Positions 25,586 through 35,105 are shown, counted from the first letter of the stretch. The stretch is 47,113 nucleotides of DNA from Lachnospiraceae bacterium (GCA_024403355.1 JAKSRW010000024.1:1-47113), one strand, 5' to 3'. The notes: generated by a model not told the origin, from the sequence alone. Translations and numbers: made by a program.

Positions 25586-26669
25586 ATCCAAATTCATTTG
25601 CCCCACGAAGCTTCATCGCAGGACATGCATGTGAATGACCCGGTCCAAAAGCGCAGCCATTCTTACAGCTTAAGCACTTCTGATAAGCCGCTCCGTGTAA
25701 TATTGCCTCGGTAAATGCGGGGTCTGCCAGCAGTCCGCAGGCCAGGTCAACAGCATCAACAAGCTCATTATCCATCAGGTATTTCACCTGCTCCGGGGTT
25801 CTGATACCGCATACAAGTGATACAGGAACCTTTCCCTTAAAATGCTCATGAAGCTTTACGCCTAACGATGCGACAACACCGTAGGGAAGCGTTTCATCAT
25901 GCTCACAGTCCGCTAAATCCTTCATTCCGCAGGATACCTGAAGGAAATCACAGCCTGACTTCACATAGCATTCCGCAATCACCTTTGACTCCTCATAGGA
26001 AGGGTCACAGCCTGATACTCTCGCAGAAATAATGAAATCCCCGCCGCACTCCTTTCTGATTCCCTCGATGATTTCACAGCCAAAACGTGCCATATTTTCA
26101 AGGCTTCCGCCGTATTCATCCGTTCTTTTATTAACGCCGGACGTAAAATTATTTATAAGATATCCATGACAGGCATGCAGCTGAACACCGTCGTAGCCGG
26201 CCTTTTGCGCACGCTTTGCCGCATCGATATACTCGCCCTCAATACGGATAATATCCTCTTTTGTAAGCTCCACAGCCTCGCTTCTGTGACCGGGCCAGCC
26301 CCACATGGTAGCGGTCGGACCTGTATACGGACCACATGCAGGATGTGTACCCAGGCCGCCGTGATGAATCTGAGGCACAACAAGCGCGCCGTATTTGTGA
26401 CAGGCATCTGCAATCCTTCTGTGTCCTTCTATCTGCTCATCACACCAGAGTCCGAGCTGAGAAGGCGCCAGACGCCCTGCTTTTTCAATACATGTAGCTT
26501 CTACTACTATAAAGCCGCACTCATGCTTTGCCCGCTCCTCGTAGTGCTTCACGAATTCATCCTTAACCAGTCCGTCATCCTCTGCAAAAAACTTAACGGT
26601 CGGAGCCATTGTAATCCTGTTTTTAGCTGTTCTTTTTCCGATTATTAATTCATCTGTTGCCTTATACAT
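25575..26669 (-). CDS. Old-yellow-enzyme-type NADH:flavin oxidoreductase
   Basis: This 364-residue FMN-dependent TIM-barrel enzyme of the OYE/2,4-dienoyl-CoA reductase family shows NRITMAPTVKFF (N-terminal FMN contact), PQIHHGG, GYDGVQLHACHGYLINNF (active-site region), TDEYGGSLENMARF and DLACGLLADP. The C-terminus has a cysteine cluster (CLSCKNGC, then HAC) like the [4Fe-4S] site of the dienoyl-CoA reductase group, but the second flavin domain of those larger enzymes is missing. The substrate is unknown. GGAAAGG lies upstream of the ATG. No operon partner is evident. Confidence 0.9.
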   Translation of the reverse strand: MYKATDELIIGKRTAKNRITMAPTVKFFAEDDGLVKDEFVKHYEERAKHECGFIVVEATCIEKAGRLAPSQLGLWCDEQIEGHRRIADACHKYGALVVPQIHHGGLGTHPACGPYTGPTATMWGWPGHRSEAVELTKEDIIRIEGEYIDAAKRAQKAGYDGVQLHACHGYLINNFTSGVNKRTDEYGGSLENMARFGCEIIEGIRKECGGDFIISARVSGCDPSYEESKVIAECYVKSGCDFLQVSCGMKDLADCEHDETLPYGVVASLGVKLHEHFKGKVPVSLVCGIRTPEQVKYLMDNELVDAVDLACGLLADPAFTEAILHGAAYQKCLSCKNGCAFGPGHSHACPAMKLRGANEFGFAD

Positions 26670-26811
26670 CTTTCAACTATACCTTTCCAAATTTATTTTC
26701 ACTAACTTCCCCAAAGTTAATCACATTCGTAGTTCCCACCGGTGACGGCTCATAAAAAGTCTCTCGCACCTTAATAAATTTTACTATGTGACAGTCATTT
26801 TATCAAGCAAA

Positions 26812-26833
26812 AAAGACATCCGAAGATGTCTTT
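26812..26833 (-). terminator. Terminator of the M15 peptidase gene
   Basis: AAAGACATC pairs with GATGTCTTT around CGAA; on the minus strand it is followed by U-rich sequence. Confidence 0.82.
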
Positions 26834-26857
26834 CTACTGCTTATCTGTTATTTTAAA

Positions 26858-27694
26858 TTAATTCTCCAATGCGTACTCAAAGTGCTGGTAGTCCTTCTTT
26901 GTCTGCCAGTCACCGCCCCATGTGAAGCCATGCTTTAAGAATATACAGTATAAATCGTCATTTTCCTTGATAAAATAACGTGAGTTTGAATTTCTGTTCA
27001 CGAAAGGCTGTCCGTTTGCGGGCTGGACAACGGTATTCCCGTTCTTGTCTGTAAAAATATAAGGATTATAAAGAGGATTGATATCAATCGCAAGTCCCAT
27101 CGCATGATTTGACAAGGTCTTTGTGCCTGAAATAAAGCGGAAATTGAAGGCTGAGGTGTTATTGTCCGCCATGGAGAGCTCATCATCCGCATCGTATTCA
27201 TCGATGAGCACCATCTTCTGAATCGGGTAGGCTATTTCAAAAAGCTCCTTGAACACCTCAATGGTAATTTCTGCAATGGCCTTATTTACAATCATTTCAC
27301 CCTCACGCACCTTACCGTCAAAGCCATAGTGCATGATTTTAAGGTAGCGAAGGTCGCTGAGCGGAATAGTCGCGTCCTCAGCATAGGACTTTCCCTTAAT
27401 TCTGGCTGCTATTTCATCATTTATTTCTTCTATGGTAAACATTGACATATAATCAGGCTCCTCCGGTTTAGCGTTCTTTGTAGGTTCAGGTGCAGGTGTG
27501 GCGGTAGGCTCAGGTGTGGTCGTTTCCGCCATTGCCGCCATTGCCTCAAGCAGCGCCTCCTGCTCCTTATTCAGCTGTTCAACCTTTTGGGACTCATCAT
27601 CCGTTATATACTCTACCATTTTATAGACGGAAAATCCCAATATTGCCACAAATACTGCCAAAAGAACAATTAAAGCAAGTTTTTTTACTGTCAT
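26858..27694 (-). CDS. M15-family D-Ala-D-Ala carboxypeptidase/endopeptidase
   Basis: This is a membrane-anchored cell wall peptidase of 278 residues. It has an N-terminal membrane anchor (KLALIVLLAVFVAILGFSV), a Pro/Thr/Glu linker (TTTPEPTATPAPEPT) and a C-terminal M15 domain with zinc ligands in SNHAMGLAIDINP (SxHxxGxAxD) and DYQHFEY. The layout matches peptidases that trim peptidoglycan stem peptides; whether it is a DD-carboxypeptidase or an L-Ala-D-Glu endopeptidase cannot be told by eye. The Shine-Dalgarno is not obvious near the ATG. A promoter lies about 135 bases upstream. Confidence 0.88.
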   Translation of the reverse strand: MTVKKLALIVLLAVFVAILGFSVYKMVEYITDDESQKVEQLNKEQEALLEAMAAMAETTTPEPTATPAPEPTKNAKPEEPDYMSMFTIEEINDEIAARIKGKSYAEDATIPLSDLRYLKIMHYGFDGKVREGEMIVNKAIAEITIEVFKELFEIAYPIQKMVLIDEYDADDELSMADNNTSAFNFRFISGTKTLSNHAMGLAIDINPLYNPYIFTDKNGNTVVQPANGQPFVNRNSNSRYFIKENDDLYCIFLKHGFTWGGDWQTKKDYQHFEYALEN

Positions 27695-27827
27695 CTATAT
27701 TATTAACCCATACCCTTCTGTTATTTGTTCCGTTAACTGCAGCTGCGTTCCCCATAAAACCGCTGCTGTCCGGGCAGACCACAAGGCATCCTGCCGGATA
27801 AAACGAACCGTGTTATTCTACAAACAT

Positions 27828-27856
27828 AGTATATACTATCACCGGTAAAATATCAA
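27828..27856 (-). promoter_or_regulatory. Promoter of the M15 peptidase gene
   Basis: On the minus strand TTGATA (27851-27856) and TATACT (27828-27833) are 17 bases apart. The resulting leader is about 125 bases long. Confidence 0.75.
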
Positions 27857-27961
27857 GCCTATCTTCTGTACTTTTCCCGCGGATGTCTCCCCGTTTTAAT
27901 GTCCATAAAAGCTTCAGCCGTCCCATAAAGTCAGTTACTTATCTTTCTGATTTATACAAAA

Positions 27962-27994
27962 ATGGCGCAGTCTATATAATATAAACTGCGCCAT
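27962..27994 (-). terminator. Terminator of the transketolase gene
   Basis: ATGGCGCAGT pairs with ACTGCGCCAT; on the minus strand TTTTTG follows. It lies 55 bases after the transketolase stop. Confidence 0.88.
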
Positions 27995-28049
27995 AATCAT
28001 TAAACTAATTCGTATTTAACTGTTAACAGATTCAAAATAATACTTTGAA

Positions 28050-30032
28050 TTAAAGTACGCTCTTAACCTTTGCAACAACGTTCTCAGCTGTGAAACCGAA
28101 CTTCTCGAAAAGAAGGTTCTGGGGAGCTGATGCACCGAAGCCTGTCATTGTAAGTGTAGCACCGTCAAGTCCTACATACTTGCCCCAGCCGAAGTCTGAA
28201 AGAGCCTCAACTGCAACTCTTGCACGAACTGCCTTGGGAAGTACTGACTCCTTGTACTCTGCTGACTGCTCCTCGAAGAGGTCAATACAAGGCATTGATA
28301 CGACACGAACGTCGATACCCTCTGCAGCAAGGATTTCCTTTGCCTTAACAGAGATATTTACTTCTGAACCTGATGCCATGATGATTGCATCGGGAACTGC
28401 CTTTGTTGAATCCTGAAGAACGTAACCACCCTTTAAAGCGTCCTTTGATGAACCTGCATTCTGAGGAAGGTTCTGACGTGTTGTAACGATAGCTGTAGGT
28501 GTGTTCTTTGATGTAACTGCTGAATACATAGCTGCAAGAGTCTCTGTAGCGTCAGCAGGTCTGAACATATGGAAGTTAGGAAGCGCACGCCACATAGCTG
28601 CCTGCTCGATAGGCTCATGTGTAGGTCCGTCCTCACCAACACCGATACTGTCATGTGAGAAGATGAACATTGTAGGAATCTTCATAAGTGAAGCAAGTCT
28701 TGCCATGGGCTTGCAGTAATCACTGAATACGAAGAATGTAGCTGCATAGCCGCGAAGTCCGTAAAGTGTGATACCGTTTGCAACAGCTGCCATAGCCTGC
28801 TCACGAACACCGTAATGGATGTTTCTGCCTGTTCCGTCCTCCTTTGAGAAGTAAGCCTCACCCTTCATATCTGAGATGTTTGAAGGAGCAAGGTCTGCAG
28901 AACCACCGAATAAGCCGGGAACGAACTCCTTAACTCTGTTAAGAGCCATACCTGCAAGCTTTCTTGTAGCCTCTGCCTTATCCTCGAATGTCCAGTAATC
29001 AGCATTCTCAATAAGTGAAGCTGCGATATCAAGATTAAGGTCTGCCTCGATAGCCTTAGCATCCTCGGGATACTTTGCACAGTAATCTGCGTAAAGCTTA
29101 TTCCACTCGTCTTCCTTCTTAGCGCCGTTTGCAGCAAGCTCTGCATAGTTAGCGTAAACCTCATCGGGTACGAAGAAAGCTTCCTGTGAAGGCCAGCCGA
29201 TGTTCTCCTTAAGTGCAACAATGTTGTCATCACCGAGAGGCTCACCGTGTGCCTTGGGTGAACCCTCCTTAGCGGGACATCCCTTACCAATCTTTGTCTT
29301 GAACATAATGAATGAGGGCTTGTTCTCCTCTGCCTTAGCAGCCTGAAGAGCCTTCTGGATCTGCTCCATATCATGTCCGTCCTCAACAACGATTGTCTGG
29401 AAACCGAATGCCTGGAAACGAGTCTCAACGTTCTCTGCAAATGCGATATCTGTTGAACCCTCGATAGTGATGTTATTTGAATCGTAAAGTACGATGAGCT
29501 TGCCAAGACCTAATGTTCCTGCAAGTGAGAAAGCCTCGCTTGAGATACCTTCCATCATACAGCCGTCGCCACCAAGTACGTATGTGAAGTGATCGAATAC
29601 CTTGTAGCCGTCCTTGTTGTACTTTGCAGCCATATGCTTCTCAGCCATTGCCATACCTACTGCCATAGCCATACCCTGTCCAAGAGGTCCTGTTGTAGCC
29701 TCTACACCGCGTGTATGTCTGTACTCAGGATGACCGGGTGTAAGTGAATCCATCTGTCTGAACTGCATAAGGTCTTCCTTCTTAAGACCATATCCGAATA
29801 AATGAAGTAATGAATATAATAATGTTGAACCATGTCCGCCTGAAAGAATGAAACGGTCTCTGTTTCTCCAGTCAGGGTTCTTGGGATTGTGGTTCATCTC
29901 CTTGCCCCATAAGGTGTAAGCGATATCAGCACATCCTAAGGGAAGTCCGGGATGACCTGATTTAGCCTTCTGAATTGCGTCTGCTGCCAGTACTCTGATG
30001 GCATTTGCTGACATTACATCAATATTGCTCAT
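28050..30032 (-). CDS. tkt: Transketolase
   Basis: This thiamine-diphosphate enzyme of the pentose phosphate pathway moves two-carbon ketol units between sugar phosphates. The 660-residue product is full length: KSGHPGLPLGCADIAYTLW at the N-terminus, the TPP motif GGDGCMMEGISSEAFSLAG ... DSNNITIEGS, HGEPLGDDN, GGSADLAPSN and the pyrimidine-domain block HYGVREQAMAAVANGI, then DSIGVGEDGPTHEPIE. ATG 30032 has AGGAGG five bases upstream; an ORF extension to 30092 has none. A promoter with 17-base spacing lies at 30108-30136 and a terminator follows. The gene is monocistronic. Confidence 0.97.
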   Translation of the reverse strand: MSNIDVMSANAIRVLAADAIQKAKSGHPGLPLGCADIAYTLWGKEMNHNPKNPDWRNRDRFILSGGHGSTLLYSLLHLFGYGLKKEDLMQFRQMDSLTPGHPEYRHTRGVEATTGPLGQGMAMAVGMAMAEKHMAAKYNKDGYKVFDHFTYVLGGDGCMMEGISSEAFSLAGTLGLGKLIVLYDSNNITIEGSTDIAFAENVETRFQAFGFQTIVVEDGHDMEQIQKALQAAKAEENKPSFIMFKTKIGKGCPAKEGSPKAHGEPLGDDNIVALKENIGWPSQEAFFVPDEVYANYAELAANGAKKEDEWNKLYADYCAKYPEDAKAIEADLNLDIAASLIENADYWTFEDKAEATRKLAGMALNRVKEFVPGLFGGSADLAPSNISDMKGEAYFSKEDGTGRNIHYGVREQAMAAVANGITLYGLRGYAATFFVFSDYCKPMARLASLMKIPTMFIFSHDSIGVGEDGPTHEPIEQAAMWRALPNFHMFRPADATETLAAMYSAVTSKNTPTAIVTTRQNLPQNAGSSKDALKGGYVLQDSTKAVPDAIIMASGSEVNISVKAKEILAAEGIDVRVVSMPCIDLFEEQSAEYKESVLPKAVRARVAVEALSDFGWGKYVGLDGATLTMTGFGASAPQNLLFEKFGFTAENVVAKVKSVL

Positions 30033-30107
30033 AGTAGCCTCCTGTTTATAATATAATTTTAAAACCTTAAAATTGAAGGCGGGCATATACACGGCCCGAT
30101 TACATTA

Positions 30108-30136
30108 ATGATAGCATAAAAATAGCCCTTAGGCAA
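30108..30136 (-). promoter_or_regulatory. Promoter of transketolase
   Basis: On the minus strand TTGCCT (30131-30136) and TATCAT (30108-30113) are 17 bases apart. Confidence 0.65.
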
Positions 30137-30210
30137 GTGTGAAATAATAGTCTTTGTCACTGAAAATATTCAAAAAGTGCTTGAAAATTGCTAAAAAGGG
30201 CAAAAAAAAA

Positions 30211-30473
30211 TCGCACGCCCGGCTTTGAATACCTTACATCATCGTTACCGGCACAGTTAACTCGGTCCAGGCACCCTCGCGGCACATAAAAGACACTCCT
30301 TAGTGCTGCTGTATTCCTACCCTGACACGGTTCGAAGGCTCCTATTGCGCAAGACCCAAACGTCAACATCACTTATGCCGGGCAGCCTAACATAAGCATA
30401 CCCGAGGCCGGACATCACCCCTGCTATAGCGGATTGCAGGTACAGGGCACCGCTGACTCCCCGGCTGTGCGAC
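30211..30473 (-). ncRNA. ffs: Large signal recognition particle RNA (4.5S/6S-like, scRNA type)
   Basis: The RNA scaffold of the signal recognition particle is read on the minus strand. It shows the Alu-domain GGTGCCCTGTACCTGCAATC, the GTTGACGTTTGGGTC segment, the conserved SRP54-binding hairpin (TGTCAGGG ... GGAATACAGCAGCACTAAG) and the closing TGTGCCGCGAGGGTGCCTGG region, in the same order as Bacillus subtilis scr RNA. The 5' GTCGCACAGCCGG pairs with the 3' CCGGGCGTGCGAT, and the closing stem runs into nine U that serve as terminator. The ends are estimated to within a few bases. A near-consensus promoter lies directly upstream. Confidence 0.95.
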
Positions 30474-30479
30474 TTTATT

Positions 30480-30508
30480 AGTATACTTGCTTTTTATTGT
30501 AAAGTCAA
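30480..30508 (-). promoter_or_regulatory. Promoter of SRP RNA
   Basis: On the minus strand TTGACT (30503-30508) and TATACT (30480-30485) are 17 bases apart, with the RNA 5' end about seven bases further on. Confidence 0.9.
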
Positions 30509-30525
30509 GGGAATTGTGATATAAT
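30497..30525 (+). promoter_or_regulatory. Extended -10 promoter of malQ, overlapping the SRP RNA promoter
   Basis: TTGTAA (30497-30502), 17 bases, then TATAAT (30520-30525) preceded by TGA, an extended -10. It overlaps the divergent SRP RNA promoter. Confidence 0.7.
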
Positions 30526-30642
30526 TCCCCATAAACTATTAACTATCGCCCCTTTTATGACGATAACTAATGTATGGCGTCCGGCAAAGCAAATACAGGT
30601 CCGGATGCGAATTATATGTTAATCTGAAAGGAATACTATTAT

Positions 30643-32124
30643 ATGAGAGAAAGCGGAGTACTCTTCCCTATCGCCAGCCTTCCCACCAAATACGGTATAG
30701 GCGGCTTTTCTGCGGAAGCTTATGAATATGTGAACTGGCTCAAAAAGACCGGCTGCCATTACTGGCAGATTCTTCCCTTAGGTCCTACCGGCTACGGTGA
30801 TTCGCCCTACCAGAGCGTTTCCACCTTTGCGGGAAATCCTTATTTTATTGACCTTGAGGAGCTGATTGAGAATGAGCTTCTGACAGAGGAGGAATGTGAG
30901 GAAGCAGACGCTACAGAAAATCCCAATTACATTGATTATGGAAAAATGTACAACACCCGTCTTGCCCTTCTTCAAAAGGCCTATGAGCGCAGCGAGCACA
31001 AAAATGACAGCGAATACCTTGCATTCTGTAAGAAAAATGCCTTCTGGCTTGATGATTACGCTCTTTTCGTAGCCGTAAAGAAGAGCTTCGACGGCAAAAG
31101 CTGGACCGACTGGGACAATGATATCAAGACAAGAAAGCCCGCAGCTATTAAAAGCTATACAGCCAAGTACGCTGATGATGTTGATTTTTACAAGTGGATT
31201 CAGTGGCAGTTCTTCAAGCAGTGGAACGATTTAAAGGAATACGCAAATATTAACGGTATCAAAATCATCGGCGATATCCCGATTTATGTTGCCGCAGACA
31301 GCGCTGACGCATGGGCTAATTCAAAGCTTTTCATGTTCGATAAGGACTGCAATCCCACAAAGGTTGCCGGCTGTCCGCCCGATGCCTTCAGTGCCACAGG
31401 CCAGCTTTGGGGTAATCCTCTTTATGACTGGGCTGTTCACAAAAAGACCGGCTATGAATGGTGGATTGCACGAGTGAGCCACTGCTTCGAGCTTTATGAC
31501 TGCGTAAGAGTTGACCATTTCCGCGGCTTTGATGAGTTTTACGCAATTCCCGCAAAGGATAAGACCGCAGAACACGGCAGCTGGATGAAGGGACCCGGAA
31601 TCGATCTTTTCAATGCAATCAAGGCAAAGCTCGGTAAGCTTCCCATCATTGCGGAGGACCTTGGTTTCCTGACCGATTCGGTTCTTAAGCTTTTAAAGGA
31701 CACAAAATTCCCCGGAATGAAGGTTCTTCAGTTTGCCTTCTATCCTTACGATCCCAGTGTTTACCTGCCTCACAACCACATTGAGAACTGCGTGGTTTAC
31801 ACAGGTACACATGATAATGATACAACAAAGGGCTGGTTTTCAGGTCTTCCCGAGGATCATAAGCAGTTTATCCGCGATTATCTGGGAAATGATGATATTG
31901 ATGAGGAAAATGTTGCAGAACTGATGATTAAGACTGCTCTCAGAAGTAATGCAAATCTCGCAATTATCCCTATGCAGGATATCCTGAACAAGGGCTCTGA
32001 GGCACGTCTGAACGCGCCCTCAACACTTGGCACTAACTGGACCTGGCGTATGCTTGAGGGCGAGCTTACAGACGAAAACGCTGAATGGCTTGCTAAGGTT
32101 AACAGAATGTATCAGCGTAATTAA
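30643..32124 (+). CDS. malQ: 4-alpha-glucanotransferase (amylomaltase, GH77)
   Basis: This enzyme disproportionates alpha-1,4-glucans, moving maltodextrin segments in the cytosol. The 493-residue product has the MalQ blocks: RESGVLFPIASLPTKYGIGGF, WQILPLGPTGYGDSPYQS (donor site), GDIPIYVAADSADAW, RVDHFRGFDEFYAIP (nucleophile Asp), PIIAEDLGFLT (acid/base Glu) and VVYTGTHDNDTTKGW (third Asp). GAAAGG lies upstream of the ATG. No other maltose genes adjoin. It ends one base before the convergent xanthine dehydrogenase subunit, with no terminator between. Confidence 0.97.
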   Translation: MRESGVLFPIASLPTKYGIGGFSAEAYEYVNWLKKTGCHYWQILPLGPTGYGDSPYQSVSTFAGNPYFIDLEELIENELLTEEECEEADATENPNYIDYGKMYNTRLALLQKAYERSEHKNDSEYLAFCKKNAFWLDDYALFVAVKKSFDGKSWTDWDNDIKTRKPAAIKSYTAKYADDVDFYKWIQWQFFKQWNDLKEYANINGIKIIGDIPIYVAADSADAWANSKLFMFDKDCNPTKVAGCPPDAFSATGQLWGNPLYDWAVHKKTGYEWWIARVSHCFELYDCVRVDHFRGFDEFYAIPAKDKTAEHGSWMKGPGIDLFNAIKAKLGKLPIIAEDLGFLTDSVLKLLKDTKFPGMKVLQFAFYPYDPSVYLPHNHIENCVVYTGTHDNDTTKGWFSGLPEDHKQFIRDYLGNDDIDEENVAELMIKTALRSNANLAIIPMQDILNKGSEARLNAPSTLGTNWTWRMLEGELTDENAEWLAKVNRMYQRN

Positions 32125-34515
32125 TTACTTGTTTTTTAAAGCATTATAGACTTTTTCCGCAGTAGCGGGCAGGGAATGAATTTCTGCTCCTACTGCATTT
32201 TTTATTGCCGAAATAATGGCGGGAGAAGGTGTATTTATCACTACCTCTCCGATACTCTTCGCACCGAAGGGGCCTGTGGGCTCGTAGCTTTCCTCAAAGG
32301 CGATTCGGATTTTGGGTACATCAAGTCTCGAAGGTATTTTATACTGCATGAAACTGTCCGTACTGAGACGGCCGTCGTCCGCTATGACCACCTGCTCGTA
32401 AAGAGCCATGCCGGCACCCTGCATAAAGCCGCCTTCTGCCTGTACCTGCGCAAGATTTTTATTAATAACGGTTCCGCAGTCAACGACACCTACCAGGTCA
32501 ATAAGCTGAATCTCTCCTGTTTCGGTATCTACCTCTACCTCTGCAAAGCCTGCCACAAAGGGAGGCGGCGAGGACTGGCCCGAGAAGCTTACCGTGGCGG
32601 TGAGAAAATCCCGCTGTCCGTTTACACTTTCCACACCCAGCTCTTCGAGGCTAAGGCTTCGTTCCTCAGACTCTGCGCCTTCTTTAGCCTGTGTTTTTTC
32701 ATAAGTATTTAGCCCTGCATTCTTCATGCTCTGAAGCATTTCTTCGCCCGCTTTTACAAAGAATCTGTCTCCGTCAAATTCTACCTCAGACTGCTCCACG
32801 CCCAGCTGCACCGCAGCCTCAGCCATCATTTTATCTAACAGCTGCTTTGCCGCACGCACCGTCGCATTACCCGTAACATAGGTGGTCGATGAAGCATATG
32901 AGCCTTTATCGTAAGGTGATGAGGTCGTATCTACGCCATTTACAACGATTCTGTCCACATCGCACTGCAGAACCTCTGCCGCCATCTGAGCCAGAATTGT
33001 ATCGCAGCCGGTACCCATATCGGAAGCACCGATACCCATGGTGTAGAAGCCGCCGTCATCAAGACGGATGGTTACGGTACAGCAGTCAAGATTTGTAAGT
33101 CCCGAACCCTGCATGGTTACAGCCATTCCCAGACCTCTGTAGCGGTGAGGTCCAACCTGTGTCGAGAAGGGCTCTGATTTATATTTATTGTCCCAGTCAA
33201 TCATTTTCCGGCCTGTTCTGATACAGTCGGGAAGCGCACAGCTCTGCAGGATTTCTCCATAGTATGCAGGCATAGGCTGCCCCACCTCGGGCAGGTTTTT
33301 AAGGCGGATTTCGGTCGGGTCAAGACCTGCAAGCATAGCAAGCTTATTAACTGTTGATTCTACCGCAAAACAGCCCTGTGTGGCACCGAAGCCTCTGAAT
33401 GCACCGCCGGGTGTGGTATTTGTGTAGACCGATTTTTCCGTGAATTTCCATGCAGAGGTCTTTGCGTAGAGAGGAATTGTCTTATGTCCCGAAAGTCCCG
33501 CAACATTTACCGCATGCTCGCCGTAAGCTCCTACATTCTGCAGACTGTCCACCCAGAGTGCCTTAACCAGGCCTGTCCTGTCCGCGCCGAGTCTTACACG
33601 CACCCTGAAGCCATGGCGGGTATTTCCGCATGCAAAGCTTTCATGACGGTCAAAGCAGACATAGGCGGGACGTCCTGTTTTCCAGGTCACAACTGCCGCA
33701 TAAGGCTCCGTTACCATACTCTGCTTTGCACCAAAACCGCCGCCGATACGGGGCTTGATTACACGCACCTTCGCCTGTGAAAGTCCCAGTGCCTGTGCGA
33801 TGAGTCGTCTTACATGGAAGGTTATCTGTGTGCTGCTGACAATGGTAAGTCTGCCGCTCTGGTCATAATAGCTGAAGCTTCTGAAGGTCTCCATCATTGC
33901 CTGCTGGTTTGCACAGGTATAATAGGTTTCATCGAGCTTAAACTCACATTTATTGTACTCTGCCTCAAAATCCCCTTCGCCGATTGCATCCTGCGAGAGA
34001 ATGTTTTTCTGCAGGTCTCCGCCAATGTCCATCTGGAAAACATAGTTATCCTCAGGGTGTACAACCGCACCCCCAGCGGCCATTTCTTCGGCCTTTTCAA
34101 AGTCAAGTACAGGCTCCATTACCTCATAGCTAACCTTTACCAGCTTCATGGCCTTCTCTGCTGCCTTTTCATCCTCGGCCGCAATAATCGCTACAGGGTC
34201 GCCCACATAACGGACAATTGAATCAAGAATTCTTCTGTCATAGGGATTATTTCCGGGATAGCTTGAGCCCGCCGCACTCATTCTGTGAAGCGGAACATCC
34301 TCATGAGAAAGAATGCAGACCACGCCCGGCACCTTCATCGCAATATCCTTTTTTACCTCTAAAACCTTTGCAAAAGCATAAGGACTGCGCAGAATTTTTA
34401 CCGTAAGCGCGTCTCCCGGTACCAAATCTCCGGTATAAACAGGTGCACCGCCCATAATTGAAAATGCATCTGTTTTTGCAATATGCTGATTAACTACTTT
34501 AAAATTTTTATCCAT
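32125..34515 (-). CDS. xdhA: Xanthine dehydrogenase-type molybdenum-binding subunit
   Basis: This catalytic subunit of a molybdenum hydroxylase oxidises purines or related heterocycles with water as oxygen source. The 796-residue product shows the family order: N-terminal domain (DAFSIMGGAPVYTGDL), then RPRIGGGFGAKQ-like RVIKPRIGGGFGAKQS, the Mo-pterin segment GGAFRGFGATQG, GIGASDMGTGCDTI and the catalytic Glu in GPFGAKSIGEVVINTPSPAI. Substrate specificity cannot be assigned by eye. It is the last gene of a cluster with the Fe-S and FAD subunits and a MocA-like protein; 152 bases with tandem repeats separate it from the Fe-S subunit gene. Confidence 0.95.
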   Translation of the reverse strand: MDKNFKVVNQHIAKTDAFSIMGGAPVYTGDLVPGDALTVKILRSPYAFAKVLEVKKDIAMKVPGVVCILSHEDVPLHRMSAAGSSYPGNNPYDRRILDSIVRYVGDPVAIIAAEDEKAAEKAMKLVKVSYEVMEPVLDFEKAEEMAAGGAVVHPEDNYVFQMDIGGDLQKNILSQDAIGEGDFEAEYNKCEFKLDETYYTCANQQAMMETFRSFSYYDQSGRLTIVSSTQITFHVRRLIAQALGLSQAKVRVIKPRIGGGFGAKQSMVTEPYAAVVTWKTGRPAYVCFDRHESFACGNTRHGFRVRVRLGADRTGLVKALWVDSLQNVGAYGEHAVNVAGLSGHKTIPLYAKTSAWKFTEKSVYTNTTPGGAFRGFGATQGCFAVESTVNKLAMLAGLDPTEIRLKNLPEVGQPMPAYYGEILQSCALPDCIRTGRKMIDWDNKYKSEPFSTQVGPHRYRGLGMAVTMQGSGLTNLDCCTVTIRLDDGGFYTMGIGASDMGTGCDTILAQMAAEVLQCDVDRIVVNGVDTTSSPYDKGSYASSTTYVTGNATVRAAKQLLDKMMAEAAVQLGVEQSEVEFDGDRFFVKAGEEMLQSMKNAGLNTYEKTQAKEGAESEERSLSLEELGVESVNGQRDFLTATVSFSGQSSPPPFVAGFAEVEVDTETGEIQLIDLVGVVDCGTVINKNLAQVQAEGGFMQGAGMALYEQVVIADDGRLSTDSFMQYKIPSRLDVPKIRIAFEESYEPTGPFGAKSIGEVVINTPSPAIISAIKNAVGAEIHSLPATAEKVYNALKNK

Positions 34516-34575
34516 ATATCAACCATACCCCCAAGGTATCCTTTAGTCGGTGAAGCGCAGGCTTCTTTTATCAGA

Positions 34576-34663
34576 CCGCTGTCTGCGGACTCTGTTTATT
34601 CTCTTCTGACCGCTGTCTGCGAGACTCTGTTTATTCTCTTCTGACCGCTGACTGCGCGCAATT
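34576..34663. repeat. ~34-bp tandem repeats between Mo and Fe-S subunit genes
   Basis: Two units of 34-35 bases (GACCGCTGTCTGCGGACTCT, then GTTTATTCTCTTCT) and a partial third lie between the two subunit genes. They add a spacer within an otherwise tight operon. Confidence 0.85.
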
Positions 34664-34667
34664 ATGC

Positions 34668-35105
34668 TCAGCTCCAGAGCTTTTCAAGAACTCTGGCCTG
34701 CGACATATAACCTGTACAGCGGCAGAGATTGCCTGCCAGATACTCATTGATTTCCTGCTCTGTCGGATTAGTCAGGTCACGCTTCATCGCAATGACCGAC
34801 ATGATAAATCCGGGACTGCAGTAGCCGCACTGGTCTGCACCCTCATTTGCCAAAAGCTCCATCACCTCATGCGCCTCTGCGGGAACGCCCTCAATGGTGG
34901 TAACCTTCTTTCCTTCGGCTCTTGCCGCCGGATACGAGCACGATAAAATCGGCCTGTCATCCACCCAAACAGTACATATTCCGCAGTTCGAGGTATCGCA
35001 GCCACTTCGCACGCTGTAGCAGTTGCAGCGTCTGAGCACCTCCAGTAACGGTTCATCAGCCGCTACATTTATATCTATCTTTTTTCCGTTCAATTCAAAT
35101 TTCAT
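34668..35105 (-). CDS. xdhC: Xanthine dehydrogenase-type [2Fe-2S] subunit
   Basis: The 145-residue iron-sulfur subunit passes electrons from the molybdenum site to FAD. The N-terminal plant-type ferredoxin site is seen in CYSVRSGCDTSNCGICTVW with a later CSYPA cysteine, and the second helical [2Fe-2S] site in QCGYCSPGF ... CRCTGY. Length is normal. The start has GGAG five bases upstream. It stands between the FAD and Mo subunit genes, all on the minus strand. Confidence 0.96.
   Translation of the reverse strand: MKFELNGKKIDINVAADEPLLEVLRRCNCYSVRSGCDTSNCGICTVWVDDRPILSCSYPAARAEGKKVTTIEGVPAEAHEVMELLANEGADQCGYCSPGFIMSVIAMKRDLTNPTEQEINEYLAGNLCRCTGYMSQARVLEKLWS

Noticed and set aside
34576..34663. 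CRISPR array
   Set aside because: The units are contiguous tandem repeats without unique spacers, and no cas genes are present. The same holds for the other minisatellites.
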